Positions 25,763 through 34,244 of a stretch of 64,000 nt of DNA are shown here, piece after piece. This DNA is from Citreicoccus inhibens (GTDB lineage Bacteria; Myxococcota; Myxococcia; Myxococcales; Myxococcaceae): NCBI RefSeq assembly GCF_019039035.1, contig NZ_JAHNZT010000020.1, positions 1 to 64,000 of the forward strand, in the 5' to 3' direction. Positions within the stretch are counted from its first letter, which is position 1; each line of letters starts with the position of its first letter. The position numbers and the translations under genes were made by a program. Under the pieces are notes generated by a model, which did not search any database, was not told the origin of the DNA, and saw nothing but the letters and a program-made list of their open reading frames with translations.

Positions 25763-26689
25763 TCAAATCGGTCGCATCAACTTCGCCGCTTGATAGAGGA
25801 AGTCGGTTCGGTTGTCACAGTTCAGCCGGTCCTTGCTGAAGATGTTCTTGACGTGGGTCTTCACGGTCTCCCGGGTGAGCTGGAACTCCGAGGCAATCTG
25901 CTCGTTGTTCCAGTTCCGGAGGATGGCTTGGGCAATCCGGACCTGTGACTTGGTCAGGCGCCGCCGCATCTCATCGGGGAGGGGGAGCGCGCTGGGCAGC
26001 TCATGGAGCAGCAGGGCCCACACGGGAGGGCCTCCGGATTGGGGCAGCTCGATGAACTTCACCACGCGGCAGGTGTCGTCGTACGTCCGGGCCCAGACCG
26101 CGTTCTCCAGCCGCTGCTCCCCGCTCATTCGGGTGAGCGCGTCCAAGCGCTCCACGAGCACCAGCGGAAGTCCGGAGCCATGAAGCTCGGAGCGCTCGAA
26201 CCATTTGCCCAGCAGGGCGGCGGCGTTGGGAGACCGGAGCCGCTCGCGAGCAGGCGGCTCGACCACGAGATAGGCCGCATCGGGAGGTTCGTGAAGCTTC
26301 TCCGCGAGCTGGGACCGCGCGAACGCGCCTTCCATCGCGCGGCAGTTGCGCACCGTCTGCGTCAGGTGCGGCAGCAGACTGGTGAGGAGGGCCTTGGCTC
26401 GCTCCACGAAGGAGTGCCAATGGTCGCGGGCGAGCGAGGTGTCTCCCGGAGCCTCCGGCTGGACATCCACCAGGACCGCCATCGCGTGTTCCAACTGGAC
26501 CGGCCCCTCCCAGGAGGGCTCGGGGAGCTGTCTGGGCAAGGTGATGTGCGGTCCCACGGCGTCCGCGGGAATCAATTCCAGGAGGAGGACTCGGACCTTC
26601 TCCAGGACGACGGAGAGAATCTGCGGCGTGCTGTTCAGCGCGGCGATGACTCGATTCCTCAGGGCGAACTCGCGAGTATCGAACTCCAT
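25763..26689 (-). CDS. LuxR-type regulator, paralogue A
   Basis: 308 residues: an N-terminal sensor-like domain of unknown ligand (NRVIAALNSTPQILSVVLEK, LLELIPADAVGPH, LPHLTQTVRNCRAMEG) and a C-terminal LuxR/GerE helix-turn-helix (LTKSQVRIAQAILRNWNNEQ, then TRETVKTHVKNIF). Not an AHL-binding type judging from the absence of the usual Trp/Asp pattern. It is clearly homologous over its whole length to the protein encoded at 32949-34043, with shared phrases such as LLEL(V/I)PADAV and RSVRFIELP/RVVKFIELP. Start at 26689 has GGAGG nine bases upstream. Confidence 0.85.
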   Translation of the reverse strand: MEFDTREFALRNRVIAALNSTPQILSVVLEKVRVLLLELIPADAVGPHITLPRQLPEPSWEGPVQLEHAMAVLVDVQPEAPGDTSLARDHWHSFVERAKALLTSLLPHLTQTVRNCRAMEGAFARSQLAEKLHEPPDAAYLVVEPPARERLRSPNAAALLGKWFERSELHGSGLPLVLVERLDALTRMSGEQRLENAVWARTYDDTCRVVKFIELPQSGGPPVWALLLHELPSALPLPDEMRRRLTKSQVRIAQAILRNWNNEQIASEFQLTRETVKTHVKNIFSKDRLNCDNRTDFLYQAAKLMRPI

Positions 26690-26770
26690 GGATGCGTGCC
26701 TCCGTCCCCATCTCGCGGTGGTTCATTCCGCGGCCGGTTCAAGACTGCCATCCCTCTTAAGGCGCCTGCG

Positions 26771-26802
26771 CTGAAGCTGTCCCTACCACTCTGAGGGTAG
26801 GG
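26771..26802 (-). promoter_or_regulatory. Conserved upstream element with inverted repeat, LuxR paralogue A
   Basis: About 85-110 bases upstream of the regulator start. ccctacc and ggtaggg form a 7-bp inverted repeat. The minus-strand reading TACCcTCAGAG..GGTAGGG..CTTCAG is closely matched in front of the second LuxR paralogue (34106-34140). The rest of 26690-27089 holds no supported gene and must contain the divergent promoters of this regulator and the SbcD-like gene. Confidence 0.5.
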
Positions 26803-27089
26803 AGGGGATTGGACGGCCTGGGTTCCCCGCCTGCTCCTGCACCCCAGGCCCGTAGTCGATCCTATCCATGTGCAATGGACAGTGACCAGCCCCCCCGTGC
26901 GCTTGCATGTGTTGGCCATGGGATGGGTGCGTCGTCACTCGGTGGGTCGGAGCGCAACGGAATGTCTCTACCCCTTGCGAGGTATGTCCCGGGTCGCCCG
27001 CTACCGATACGGTCCGCGGGATGCTGGCGCCTGTGTATTCGCCGGCCTTCACGTCGCCGCGTTGGGTGTTCGCGGCCCACCGGTGAGGC

Positions 27090-28217
27090 ATGGTCAAGAT
27101 TCTTCATTCCGCGGACTGGCAGATGGGGTTGCGGGCTCGCCACGTGGCGGACGTGGCCGCGGCCGTGCGCGAGGCGAGACTGGCGGCGGCGCGCAATGTC
27201 ATCCAGGCGGCGAATGCGAAGCGCGTGGACGCGGTGGTGCTCGCGGGCGACATCTTTGAGGACAACCTCGTTGAAGACCGGCTCGTCCACGCGGTCCTGG
27301 GCATCCTGGCGGAGTGTCGTTCGCCTGTGTTCATCCTCCCGGGCAACCATGATGCGTTGACGCCGGATGCCGTCTACCGGCGCGCGTCGTGGAAGCAGCG
27401 CCCCGCTCACGTTCGTGTGTTGGATACCGATGCGCCGGTCCCCATTCCAGGGACTCCGGCCGTGTTGCTCGCCGCGCCCTTGCGGCAGAAGAAGGGGATG
27501 AAGGACCCGACCTCGGTCTGGTGTGAACAGCCGAGGGCCGAAGGCATCCGCATCGGAGTGGCGCATGGCTCGCTGCGCATTCCCGGGAAACACTCGGCGG
27601 ATGACTTCCCCATCGGCCCCGACGTGGTGACCCGAGCGGGGCTCGACTATCTCGCGCTCGGACACTGGCATGGCCAATACATCCACGAGGAGCGCGCTGC
27701 CTACGCGGGGGCCCACGAGACGACGAAGTTCGACGAGCCAGGAGCGGGGCGGGCGCTGCTGGTGGAGATCGCCGCGAGGGGGGCGTGTCCAGACCTGACG
27801 CCCGTACCGACTGGAACGCTGCGCTGGGGGGCCCTCGACCTGGACCTGGGGGAGGGGATGGAGTCGGAGGCGCAGCGGGCCCGTGCGTGGGTGGCGAAAG
27901 AGGGCCCGCCCGAGACGCTGTTGCTGCGCATCCGGACCCATGGAGTCGCGCCCGAGGAAGCCACGTCGCAGTTGGAGGGGCTTCGTGAGGAGCTGCTGGG
28001 GCGAGGCGTCTTGTCCGTCGTCGTCGAGAGACGGGATGCGCCGAGGGCGGAGGTGGAGGGGCGGCTCGCGGAGATCGCGGCATCGAGCCCGCTGGTGGGG
28101 GCGCTTCTGGAGGGACTGGCCCAGCCCCTGACACCTGGGCTCACGGGTGAAACGGAGGCGGGACGGCTCGCGGCCCGCCGGCTGCTGTCGGAATTGGTGC
28201 TGGAGGCGTGGCGATGA
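27090..28217 (+). CDS. SbcD/Mre11-like DNA repair exonuclease (YhaO type)
   Basis: 375 residues. Calcineurin-like phosphoesterase motifs in order: HSADWQMG (motif I, with Gln where His is usual in SbcD, as in the DWQ subgroup), AGDIFED (II), PGNHD (III), VAHGS (IV) and GHWHGQY (V). These bind two manganese ions and cut DNA ends. A C-terminal capping domain of about 130 residues follows. The stop overlaps the start of the SbcC-like gene (ATGA), so the subunits are made together. Its partner and nearby NurA/HerA suggest double-strand-break end processing. Confidence 0.92.
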   Translation: MVKILHSADWQMGLRARHVADVAAAVREARLAAARNVIQAANAKRVDAVVLAGDIFEDNLVEDRLVHAVLGILAECRSPVFILPGNHDALTPDAVYRRASWKQRPAHVRVLDTDAPVPIPGTPAVLLAAPLRQKKGMKDPTSVWCEQPRAEGIRIGVAHGSLRIPGKHSADDFPIGPDVVTRAGLDYLALGHWHGQYIHEERAAYAGAHETTKFDEPGAGRALLVEIAARGACPDLTPVPTGTLRWGALDLDLGEGMESEAQRARAWVAKEGPPETLLLRIRTHGVAPEEATSQLEGLREELLGRGVLSVVVERRDAPRAEVEGRLAEIAASSPLVGALLEGLAQPLTPGLTGETEAGRLAARRLLSELVLEAWR

Positions 28218-30958
28218 TCGTCCGCCGCCTGCGGGTTCAGCACTTCCGTTGCTTTCGCAACCCGGTGGAGCTTGCGGGGCTGGGGGTGGGGGTTCATGTC
28301 GTCCACGGTCCGAACGAGATGGGGAAGTCGAGCCTCGTCCTCGCGCTGGCACGCGCACTGTTCGACAAGTACTCCACGAAGGACCGAGAGGTTCAGAACC
28401 TGCGGCCATGGGGGACAGAGCTGTCCCCCCGCGTGACGGTGGAGTTCGAGGCGGAGGGCAAGCGCTACCGGTTGGAGAAAGGCTTTCTGGACGGCGCCTC
28501 GAGTTGCCTGGATGAGTGGACAGGGGCGCGCTTCGAGCGGCTCGCGGACTCGCAGGCCGCGGACGAGCAGGTGCGGAAGTTTCTCCTGGCGAGCGGGGCG
28601 ACCGTGGGGGCGACGAAGCTGGGGCACTGGGGACTGGCGCGGTTGCTCTGGCTGAATCAGTCCCCCGAGCGCTACGAACTGCCCACGTTGGACTCCTCGC
28701 TCAAATCGCGGCTCATGGAGGCCGTGGGTGTCGTCGCGACGAGCGAGCCGGAGCAGCGGTTGTTGGCGGCGGTGGACGCCGCCTATCACCAGTTCTACAC
28801 GCTGAAGGCGCGGAAGCCGGTCGCGGACAGCGCGCTCGAGAAGGCCGCGGCGGAGGTGGCCTCACTCGAAGCGCAGGCGAGGGCGCTACAGGCCCGCCAG
28901 GAGGCCGCCGCGAGGCATGCCCGCGCCATCGAGGATGCAGGGGATGCGCGGACCCGGCTGGCGAAGGAGCGGGATGCTCTGGAGGCCCAGGGGGCCCAGC
29001 TTCATGAGCGCGTGGCGCAAGAGGCGAAGTTGGAGCAGCAGCTCGCGCTCTGGGACAAGGATGTCGAGCGACAGCGGCAGGAGTGCGCGGCCTTGTCTCG
29101 AACGCAAGAGGACTGGCTTGCGTTGAAAGCAGACGTGGCTCGGCATGAGGCCATCGCGGCGGCGAAGGAGCCGGAGCTCGGCCAGGCGAGGGAGGCGTGG
29201 GGAAAGGCGGAGGCCGCGTGTCGCGCGGCACGCGAGTCCTGCCGAGATGCGGTCGATGCTCAGGAGGCGTGCGAGCAGCGGGAGGCGCGCGGGCGACTCC
29301 TGGCGAAGGCGCGCCAAGCGCTGGCGGAGCAGCAGCGGTTGGAGGGACTGCTCATCCAGGCCGAGCGCCTGGAGGGCGTCGTGGAGACGCTGCGGAGAAA
29401 GGCCGCGACGTCGAAGTCCGTGTCCGAGGCCGATGTGAGGAGGGTGGAGGACGCCGAGCGGCAACAGCGACAGGCGCAGGACCGCCTGGAGGCCCAGGGC
29501 ATCGAGGTGCTCTTCGTTCCAAAAGGCTCGCAGCGCATCGAATGGGAGACGCAGGGACATGCGCAACATCACACGGTGGCCAAGGGGGAGCAGAAGCGCT
29601 TCGCGGGAGTGAGCGCGGCCAGCCTGCGCATCGAGGGCGTGGGCGAGGTGCGGGTGCGCACGGGGGCCGAGGAGATTGGGAAGCTCCAGGCCGAGGTGGA
29701 GAAGCACCGCAAGGAAGTGTCGCGCCGGCTTCGGGAGCACGACGCGAGCACCTTGGAGGAACTCCGCGCCCGGTGGGAGTCACGCCAGGCGCTGCTCCAG
29801 GAGCAGGAGAAGCACACGGGGGCGCTCACCGCACTCCTGGAGGCCGCTGACGTCGAGAGCGTGGAGGTGCTTCGGGCGCAACAGCGAGCCCTGGCAGGGC
29901 AAGTGGGAGCCCTGGCGGGGCAGCTCGACCTCGGTGTGGAGTCGCTGCGGACGTATGTGTATCCGGAACCCACCGCGCTCGCGGAGGAGCTGAAGGCGCG
30001 CAAGCAAGAGGCCCGGGTGAGGGCGAAGGTGAAGGACGAGGCGGAGGCCTCGGCTCGACAGGCGGAGGGGCGGCTTCAGGCTCTCACGCAAGCCCGCGAT
30101 GGCGCGCGCCAGACGGCTCGAGCCTTGATGGTGCGGCTGGAGGCCCAACTCGAGGTCGCGGGGATGTCTCTGGCGCAGTGCTCGGCTCGGCTCAATCAGG
30201 CGGGCGAACGGCTGGCGCGCTTGGAGAACGGACGGAAGGAGTTGCTGTCGCAGCTCCCCCGTCCCGAGGCTCGCGCCGCCACGCAACATCGGCATGTCCA
30301 GGAGACGTTGGCGCGAGTCCAACGAGCGGAGACCTTGGAGCGGGAGCGAATCGTTCGCGAGGAAGCGCTCCTCGGGCAGGCGGCGGAGGATGGGGTGTAC
30401 TCGCAGTGGGCGGAGCTGGAGGAGCGGCTCGCCATGGCGACCGAGGTGCACGCACGACTCAAGACTCGGGCCGAGGCCGCGGAGCGGCTGCGCATGGTGG
30501 TTCGCCACTGGTTGGAGCAGGTGGACCGGACGTTCGTGGCCCCCATCCAGGAGGCGGTTCGAGCACGTCTGGCGTACCTGCGGCCCTCGGTTCGGGCGGA
30601 GCCGTTCGTCTTGGAGGCGGGGCTCAGTGGGGCGTCAATGCAGACCCTCGGTGGAGACAGGGCCCTGGGGAGCTTCTCCTGGGGCATGCAGGAGCAGACC
30701 TTGTTCGCGCTGCGGTTGGCCCTGGGCGAGGTGCTGGCCAGGCAGGGGCGCCGCGCGGAGCCGCAGTTGGTGGTGTTGGACGATGCGTTGGTGAATACGG
30801 ATGCGGGTCGCCACCAGCGCGCGCTGGAACTCATCGAGGCGGCGGGGGAGTCGCTTCAGGTGCTCATCCTGACGGCGTTTCCGGAGCGCTACCGGAGCCT
30901 GCGCGGGTCGAAGGAGTTCGACCTGCGCGCCTTGGTGGAAGCGTCCGAGTCGACCTGA
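28214..30958 (+). CDS. SbcC/Rad50-like ATPase with long coiled coils (YhaN type)
   Basis: 914 residues. The N-terminal ATPase half has Walker A HGPNEMGKSS (residues 31-40) and the motif LNQSPERYELP. About 550 residues of coiled coil follow, rich in Ala/Glu/Gln/Arg, interrupted near the middle by a beta-rich insert (IEVLFVPKGSQRIEWE to RVRTGAEE), with no clear CxxC zinc hook. The C-terminal half carries the signature-like SFSWGMQEQTLFALRLALGE, Walker B LVVLDDALVNTD and ILTAF. ATG at 28214 overlaps the nuclease stop. Forms the ATP-driven DNA-tethering subunit of the SbcCD/Mre11-Rad50-like complex. Confidence 0.9.
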   Translation: MIVRRLRVQHFRCFRNPVELAGLGVGVHVVHGPNEMGKSSLVLALARALFDKYSTKDREVQNLRPWGTELSPRVTVEFEAEGKRYRLEKGFLDGASSCLDEWTGARFERLADSQAADEQVRKFLLASGATVGATKLGHWGLARLLWLNQSPERYELPTLDSSLKSRLMEAVGVVATSEPEQRLLAAVDAAYHQFYTLKARKPVADSALEKAAAEVASLEAQARALQARQEAAARHARAIEDAGDARTRLAKERDALEAQGAQLHERVAQEAKLEQQLALWDKDVERQRQECAALSRTQEDWLALKADVARHEAIAAAKEPELGQAREAWGKAEAACRAARESCRDAVDAQEACEQREARGRLLAKARQALAEQQRLEGLLIQAERLEGVVETLRRKAATSKSVSEADVRRVEDAERQQRQAQDRLEAQGIEVLFVPKGSQRIEWETQGHAQHHTVAKGEQKRFAGVSAASLRIEGVGEVRVRTGAEEIGKLQAEVEKHRKEVSRRLREHDASTLEELRARWESRQALLQEQEKHTGALTALLEAADVESVEVLRAQQRALAGQVGALAGQLDLGVESLRTYVYPEPTALAEELKARKQEARVRAKVKDEAEASARQAEGRLQALTQARDGARQTARALMVRLEAQLEVAGMSLAQCSARLNQAGERLARLENGRKELLSQLPRPEARAATQHRHVQETLARVQRAETLERERIVREEALLGQAAEDGVYSQWAELEERLAMATEVHARLKTRAEAAERLRMVVRHWLEQVDRTFVAPIQEAVRARLAYLRPSVRAEPFVLEAGLSGASMQTLGGDRALGSFSWGMQEQTLFALRLALGEVLARQGRRAEPQLVVLDDALVNTDAGRHQRALELIEAAGESLQVLILTAFPERYRSLRGSKEFDLRALVEASEST

Positions 30959-30975
30959 GCCCGCGGGCTCGTGCT

Positions 30976-31200
30976 CACGCGGCCAGCTCGCCCCGCGCAT
31001 TCCGCTCCTCGTCTTGAATCGCCAGCGACGTGCGGAACTCGGCGGCCTCGGCGAGCCGGGTGAAGGCTCGTCGAACGCAGGGCCTCACGAACAAACTCCA
31101 GGCGGTGCTCGTGCTCCTTGGCTGAGGCGAAAGCACAGGCGGCCTGCCGACGCCGAACGAGCACCTCAGCGTGTCCGGATGTTCGTTTCGCGCCAGATAC
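30976..31200 (-). pseudogene. Possible frameshifted small gene
   Basis: On the minus strand VRRRQAACAFASAKEHEHRL (frame A) is followed in another frame by AFTRLAEAAEFRTSLAIQ to a stop at 30976. Removing one base near 31072-31084 would join them into one helical protein of 70-90 residues. No family is recognised. This sits in the 332-base gap between the SbcC-like gene and the acyltransferase gene, which otherwise holds nothing I can support. Confidence 0.3.
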
Positions 31201-31290
31201 ACACGGCCGGCTCGAACTTCAGCCTGTGGCCCCGAAAGAAGGTGCAGAGGCGGCAAGACACCGACCTCGTTTCGCTACCAGGAGAGTCCT

Positions 31291-32103
31291 ATGTCGTGCA
31301 GACAATGGCGCTGGCGGGTTGCCACCACCCAGCGCGAGATGGATGACGCGGCCCGTATCCGCTGGTCGGTGTTCGGAGGAGAGCTGGGGTTGCTGTCCGG
31401 AAAGGCGTCCCCCTCGAGGCGTGAGGTGACGTGCTTCGACACGCTCGACACCACGCTGCATGTCAACGTCTACGCTGGCTCCGAGGCCGTGGCGACCGTC
31501 CGGCTGCTGTTGCCCAACGCGGAGGTGGCGGCGAACGCGGGCGGGACGACCGGGCTCGACATGGAGCAGCGCCTGGACCTCTCCGGCCTGTTCGGGCCGG
31601 AGCGCGTGTTCGCCGAGCCCTCACGCTTCTGTGTGCTTCCGCAGTGGCGGCGCTCGGAGGCCCTCGCGTGGCTTCAAGCAGGGCTCTATGCCGAGAGCCG
31701 GCGGCGCGGCGTGACACACTGGGTTGGGTCCGCCAACCTGGAGACGGACTCGCATGACGACGCGCGGCTGTCCTCGCGGGTGGCTGCGTCCAAGGGCTGG
31801 GTGAGCCCGCGCTGGCGGGTGGAGGTGCCTCACCCGTCGCAGGCGTCGGCCCATCCTCGCAGCCCTTTCTACTCGGCCGCGGAGCGCGCGCAGGCGGAGC
31901 AGGGGCGGCTGGAAGGGCTGCGACTGCCCAAGGCGCCGCTGCTCTTCGCCAAGAAGCTGGGCGCACGCTTCATCGCGGAGCCGCTCTACGACGCCTACTT
32001 CGATTGGTTCACGCTGCCGCTCGTCGTCACGCTCGATGAGATGCCGGCCGCGACCCTGGCTCGCTTCCAGGCGCTGGACCCAAGCGTGAGCCCCGCCGTC
32101 TAG
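31291..32103 (+). CDS. GNAT-fold N-acyl amino acid synthase-like protein
   Basis: 270 residues. REMDDAARIRWSVFGGELGLL is the start of the acyl-homoserine-synthase-like / OlsB-type acyltransferase fold (PF13444 style), and AVATVRLLLPNAE, EPSRFCVLPQWRRSEALAWL and THWVGSANLETDSH follow in the same order. Such enzymes join a fatty acyl group, usually from acyl-ACP, to an amine or amino acid. ATG at 31291 has GGAGAG five bases upstream; the longer frame to 31171 is Arg-rich shadow sequence. Followed 81 bases later by a heme-oxygenase-like enzyme, then by a convergent LuxR gene, suggesting a small lipid product with its own regulator (inference). Confidence 0.72.
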   Translation: MSCRQWRWRVATTQREMDDAARIRWSVFGGELGLLSGKASPSRREVTCFDTLDTTLHVNVYAGSEAVATVRLLLPNAEVAANAGGTTGLDMEQRLDLSGLFGPERVFAEPSRFCVLPQWRRSEALAWLQAGLYAESRRRGVTHWVGSANLETDSHDDARLSSRVAASKGWVSPRWRVEVPHPSQASAHPRSPFYSAAERAQAEQGRLEGLRLPKAPLLFAKKLGARFIAEPLYDAYFDWFTLPLVVTLDEMPAATLARFQALDPSVSPAV

Positions 32104-32184
32104 GCCCGGGGCAACACACCTTCCTTCCTTTCACTTTCAACCCGCAACAGCCAGGCGCCAGCCGCGCCAGGACAGGAGACGTAC

Positions 32185-32895
32185 GTGCACACTCAGACGC
32201 AGAATCAGACGGGGACGCAGTGGGTGGCGGTGCTGGACGAAGAGGCGCGAGGCCTGGTGGCGGCGGTGGATGCGCACCCCGATGCCAGCCGCCTCTTCAA
32301 TGGCACCATCGACACCGCGGGCTACATCCACTACCTCATCCAGACGTATCACTATGCCCGCTGGAGCACGCCAATCCTCGGCGATGCGGGTGTGCGGCTG
32401 AAGCGCTCGGGGCGCAACCCGGAGCTGGCGGAGCTGCTCATCCAGAAGGCGGGAGAGGAGCGGGGCCACGAGCGGTGGTTGCTGTCCGACCTGAAGAACC
32501 TGGGGTGCTCGCGAGCGCAGGTGGAATCGGCGACGCGCAGCTCCGCGGTGGATGCCTACACCGGATGGAACTTCTTCACGTCGCGCTCGGGCGTGCCGAC
32601 CGCGGTCCTGGGGACCGCGTATGTGTTGGAGTACCTCTCACAGACGCGGGCGGGAGTGGGGGCCGCGCGCTTGCTGGAGGTCGCGGCCATTCCCAACATC
32701 CACAAGTCGGTCACGTTCCTGCGCAGCCACGGCGAACTCGACGGCGACCACGTGGACGAGATGGCGCGAGTGCTCGGAGGGCTGACGGAGCCGGAGGACC
32801 GGGAGGCAATCCTCCTGTCGGCACGAGTCGTCCGCAACCTCTACCCGAACATCTTCCGCGGGGAGGCGCCCATCCGCTATCGGCTCGCGGGATAG
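32185..32895 (+). CDS. Heme-oxygenase-like (HDO-type) iron-containing redox enzyme
   Basis: 236 residues, all-helical, of the TenA/heme-oxygenase-like superfamily. YIHYLIQTYHYARWSTPIL and EERGHERWLLSDLKNLG give His/Glu ligands (HYAR, EERGHE), and a late LDGDHVDEMARVL supplies a further Asp-His-x3-Glu set. This pattern fits heme-oxygenase-like diiron enzymes, which oxidise or cleave amines, amino acids and fatty-acid derivatives. GTG at 32185 with CAGGAG upstream. Likely in one transcript with the N-acyltransferase; the pair could make and then oxidise an acyl-amine. Function is inferred, not shown. Confidence 0.75.
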   Translation: MHTQTQNQTGTQWVAVLDEEARGLVAAVDAHPDASRLFNGTIDTAGYIHYLIQTYHYARWSTPILGDAGVRLKRSGRNPELAELLIQKAGEERGHERWLLSDLKNLGCSRAQVESATRSSAVDAYTGWNFFTSRSGVPTAVLGTAYVLEYLSQTRAGVGAARLLEVAAIPNIHKSVTFLRSHGELDGDHVDEMARVLGGLTEPEDREAILLSARVVRNLYPNIFRGEAPIRYRLAG

Positions 32896-32907
32896 CGCCA
32901 ATCCCAC

Positions 32908-32936
32908 GCATCCGCGCCGTGGCCTCGCGCGGATGC
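32908..32936. terminator. Bidirectional hairpin between convergent genes
   Basis: A perfect 10-bp stem (gcatccgcgc / gcgcggatgc) with a 9-base loop, 13 bases after the heme-oxygenase-like gene and 12 bases before the end of the LuxR gene. Confidence 0.7.
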
Positions 32937-32948
32937 TGGCCTCGGGGC

Positions 32949-34043
32949 TCAGACGGGCCGGTTGAGGCGCGCGGCCTGATAGATGAGGTCCGGGCGGCCG
33001 TCGACACCCAATCGGTTGCGTACCTCTCGCATGTGGGTCTCCACGGTGTTCTCGGAGATGCGCAGCTCCTCGGCGATCTGCGCGTTGCTCCAGTTGCGCA
33101 GCGCGTACTCCGCGATCTTGGCCTGCTGGGGCGTCAGCTTGCGCCGCATCGCCACGGGGAGCGGGATGGAGATGGAGAGCTCGTCCATCAAGAGGGCCCA
33201 CTGCCGGGGGCCCTCGGACGCGGGCAACTCGATGAATCGGACCGAGCGGTAGACATCGCCGTGGAGGGTGACCCAATGGTCTCGGCCATGGCGTGACTCC
33301 GGGGGCATGCGAACCAGGGCCGCCAGTTGCTCTTCGAGCACGTGAGGGAGGCCCGAGGAGGAGAAATCAGACGGGGTGAACCACCGCTCCAGCAGGGTGG
33401 TCGCGTACTGGGACCGCGCCACCTCATGCGCGTGGCGAGTCACGATGACGAACGCCTTGTCGGGGCGGTCATAGAGCCCTTCCAGGAGGCGCGCGCCGGT
33501 GGTGTAGGACTCGAAGTCCGTGCAGTTGCGCACCGCATCCCCAATGGTCTCGGTGACATGGGCGAGCTTGTTGGCGCACTGCGCGGCGAACGCGCGGCGT
33601 CGTGTCCGGTAGAGCGCGAGCGCGCAGACGAAGCCCGGACGAAGGGGGAGGAGGACGGCCATGACGTGCTCCAGGCCCAGTCCCAGCTCGCGGCTGCGCT
33701 GATAGAGGAGGTTGTGGTCGTACTCCTTGCGCGACAGCATCTCTGGATCGCGGAGGACCACGCCGGGCCGGGCGAAGATGGGTGGCCGGACGAAGTCGTG
33801 GTCAGACAGGTGGGTGTACTCCGCCATGAGGGGGATGGGAGAGCCCGGGACGAGCCACTGAAAGCTCAGCTCCGGTGTGACCCGCATGAGGCACATGGCG
33901 ACGGCGTCGGCCGGAACGAGCTCCAGGAGGGGCGCTCGCGCCGCTTCGAGCACGTCCGTGAGGGACAGTGAGCTGTGGAGGGTCGTGATGACCCTCTCCC
34001 GGAGCATGATCTCCTGGGAAGTGAGCGTCATGGAACGGAGCAT
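32949..34043 (-). CDS. LuxR-type regulator, paralogue B
   Basis: 364 residues. Homologous to the regulator at 25763-26689 over the sensor domain (LRERVITTLHSSLSLTDVLE, LLELVPADAVAMC, GDAVRNCTDFES, SSSGLPHVLEEQ, RSVRFIELP) and the C-terminal LuxR helix-turn-helix (LTPQQAKIAEYALRNWSNAQ, then SENTVETHMREVRNRLG). It is about 55 residues longer in the sensor part. ATG at 34043 has CAGGAG seven bases upstream; ATG at 34031 aligns best with paralogue A, and the frame to 34151 has no support. Convergent with the acyltransferase/heme-oxygenase-like operon. Confidence 0.85.
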   Translation of the reverse strand: MLRSMTLTSQEIMLRERVITTLHSSLSLTDVLEAARAPLLELVPADAVAMCLMRVTPELSFQWLVPGSPIPLMAEYTHLSDHDFVRPPIFARPGVVLRDPEMLSRKEYDHNLLYQRSRELGLGLEHVMAVLLPLRPGFVCALALYRTRRRAFAAQCANKLAHVTETIGDAVRNCTDFESYTTGARLLEGLYDRPDKAFVIVTRHAHEVARSQYATTLLERWFTPSDFSSSGLPHVLEEQLAALVRMPPESRHGRDHWVTLHGDVYRSVRFIELPASEGPRQWALLMDELSISIPLPVAMRRKLTPQQAKIAEYALRNWSNAQIAEELRISENTVETHMREVRNRLGVDGRPDLIYQAARLNRPV

Positions 34044-34105
34044 CCGCTTCTCCTGGTCAAGCAACCCCAGTGGTTCGCATGTGGGACCCTCTTCATAGGT
34101 CTGTG

Positions 34106-34140
34106 CTGAAGAATTCGCCCTAACTCCCTGGAGGTATTGC
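34106..34140 (-). promoter_or_regulatory. Conserved upstream element, LuxR paralogue B
   Basis: The minus-strand reading TACCTCCAGGGAGTTAGGG...CTTCAG (quoted in parts) aligns with the element in front of paralogue A, and similarity continues upstream (CAG.C...T.AAGAGGG). The element lies about 65-100 bases before the start. The match suggests a shared regulator, autoregulation, or simply duplicated promoter DNA. Confidence 0.45.
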
Positions 34141-34244
34141 GCGAACTGCACAGATAGGGCATGCGCCGCAGGCAGCCTCGCAAGGCTGCCAGACAGGTGG
34201 ACACACGCGCGTGCCGCCAGAGCCCTGGGGCCTGGAGAAGGTGT

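Noticed and set aside
31291..32103. Acyl-homoserine lactone synthase
   Set aside because: The protein has the same general fold but lacks the typical LuxI sequence signature and is followed by a heme-oxygenase-like gene; a general N-acyltransferase is the safer call.
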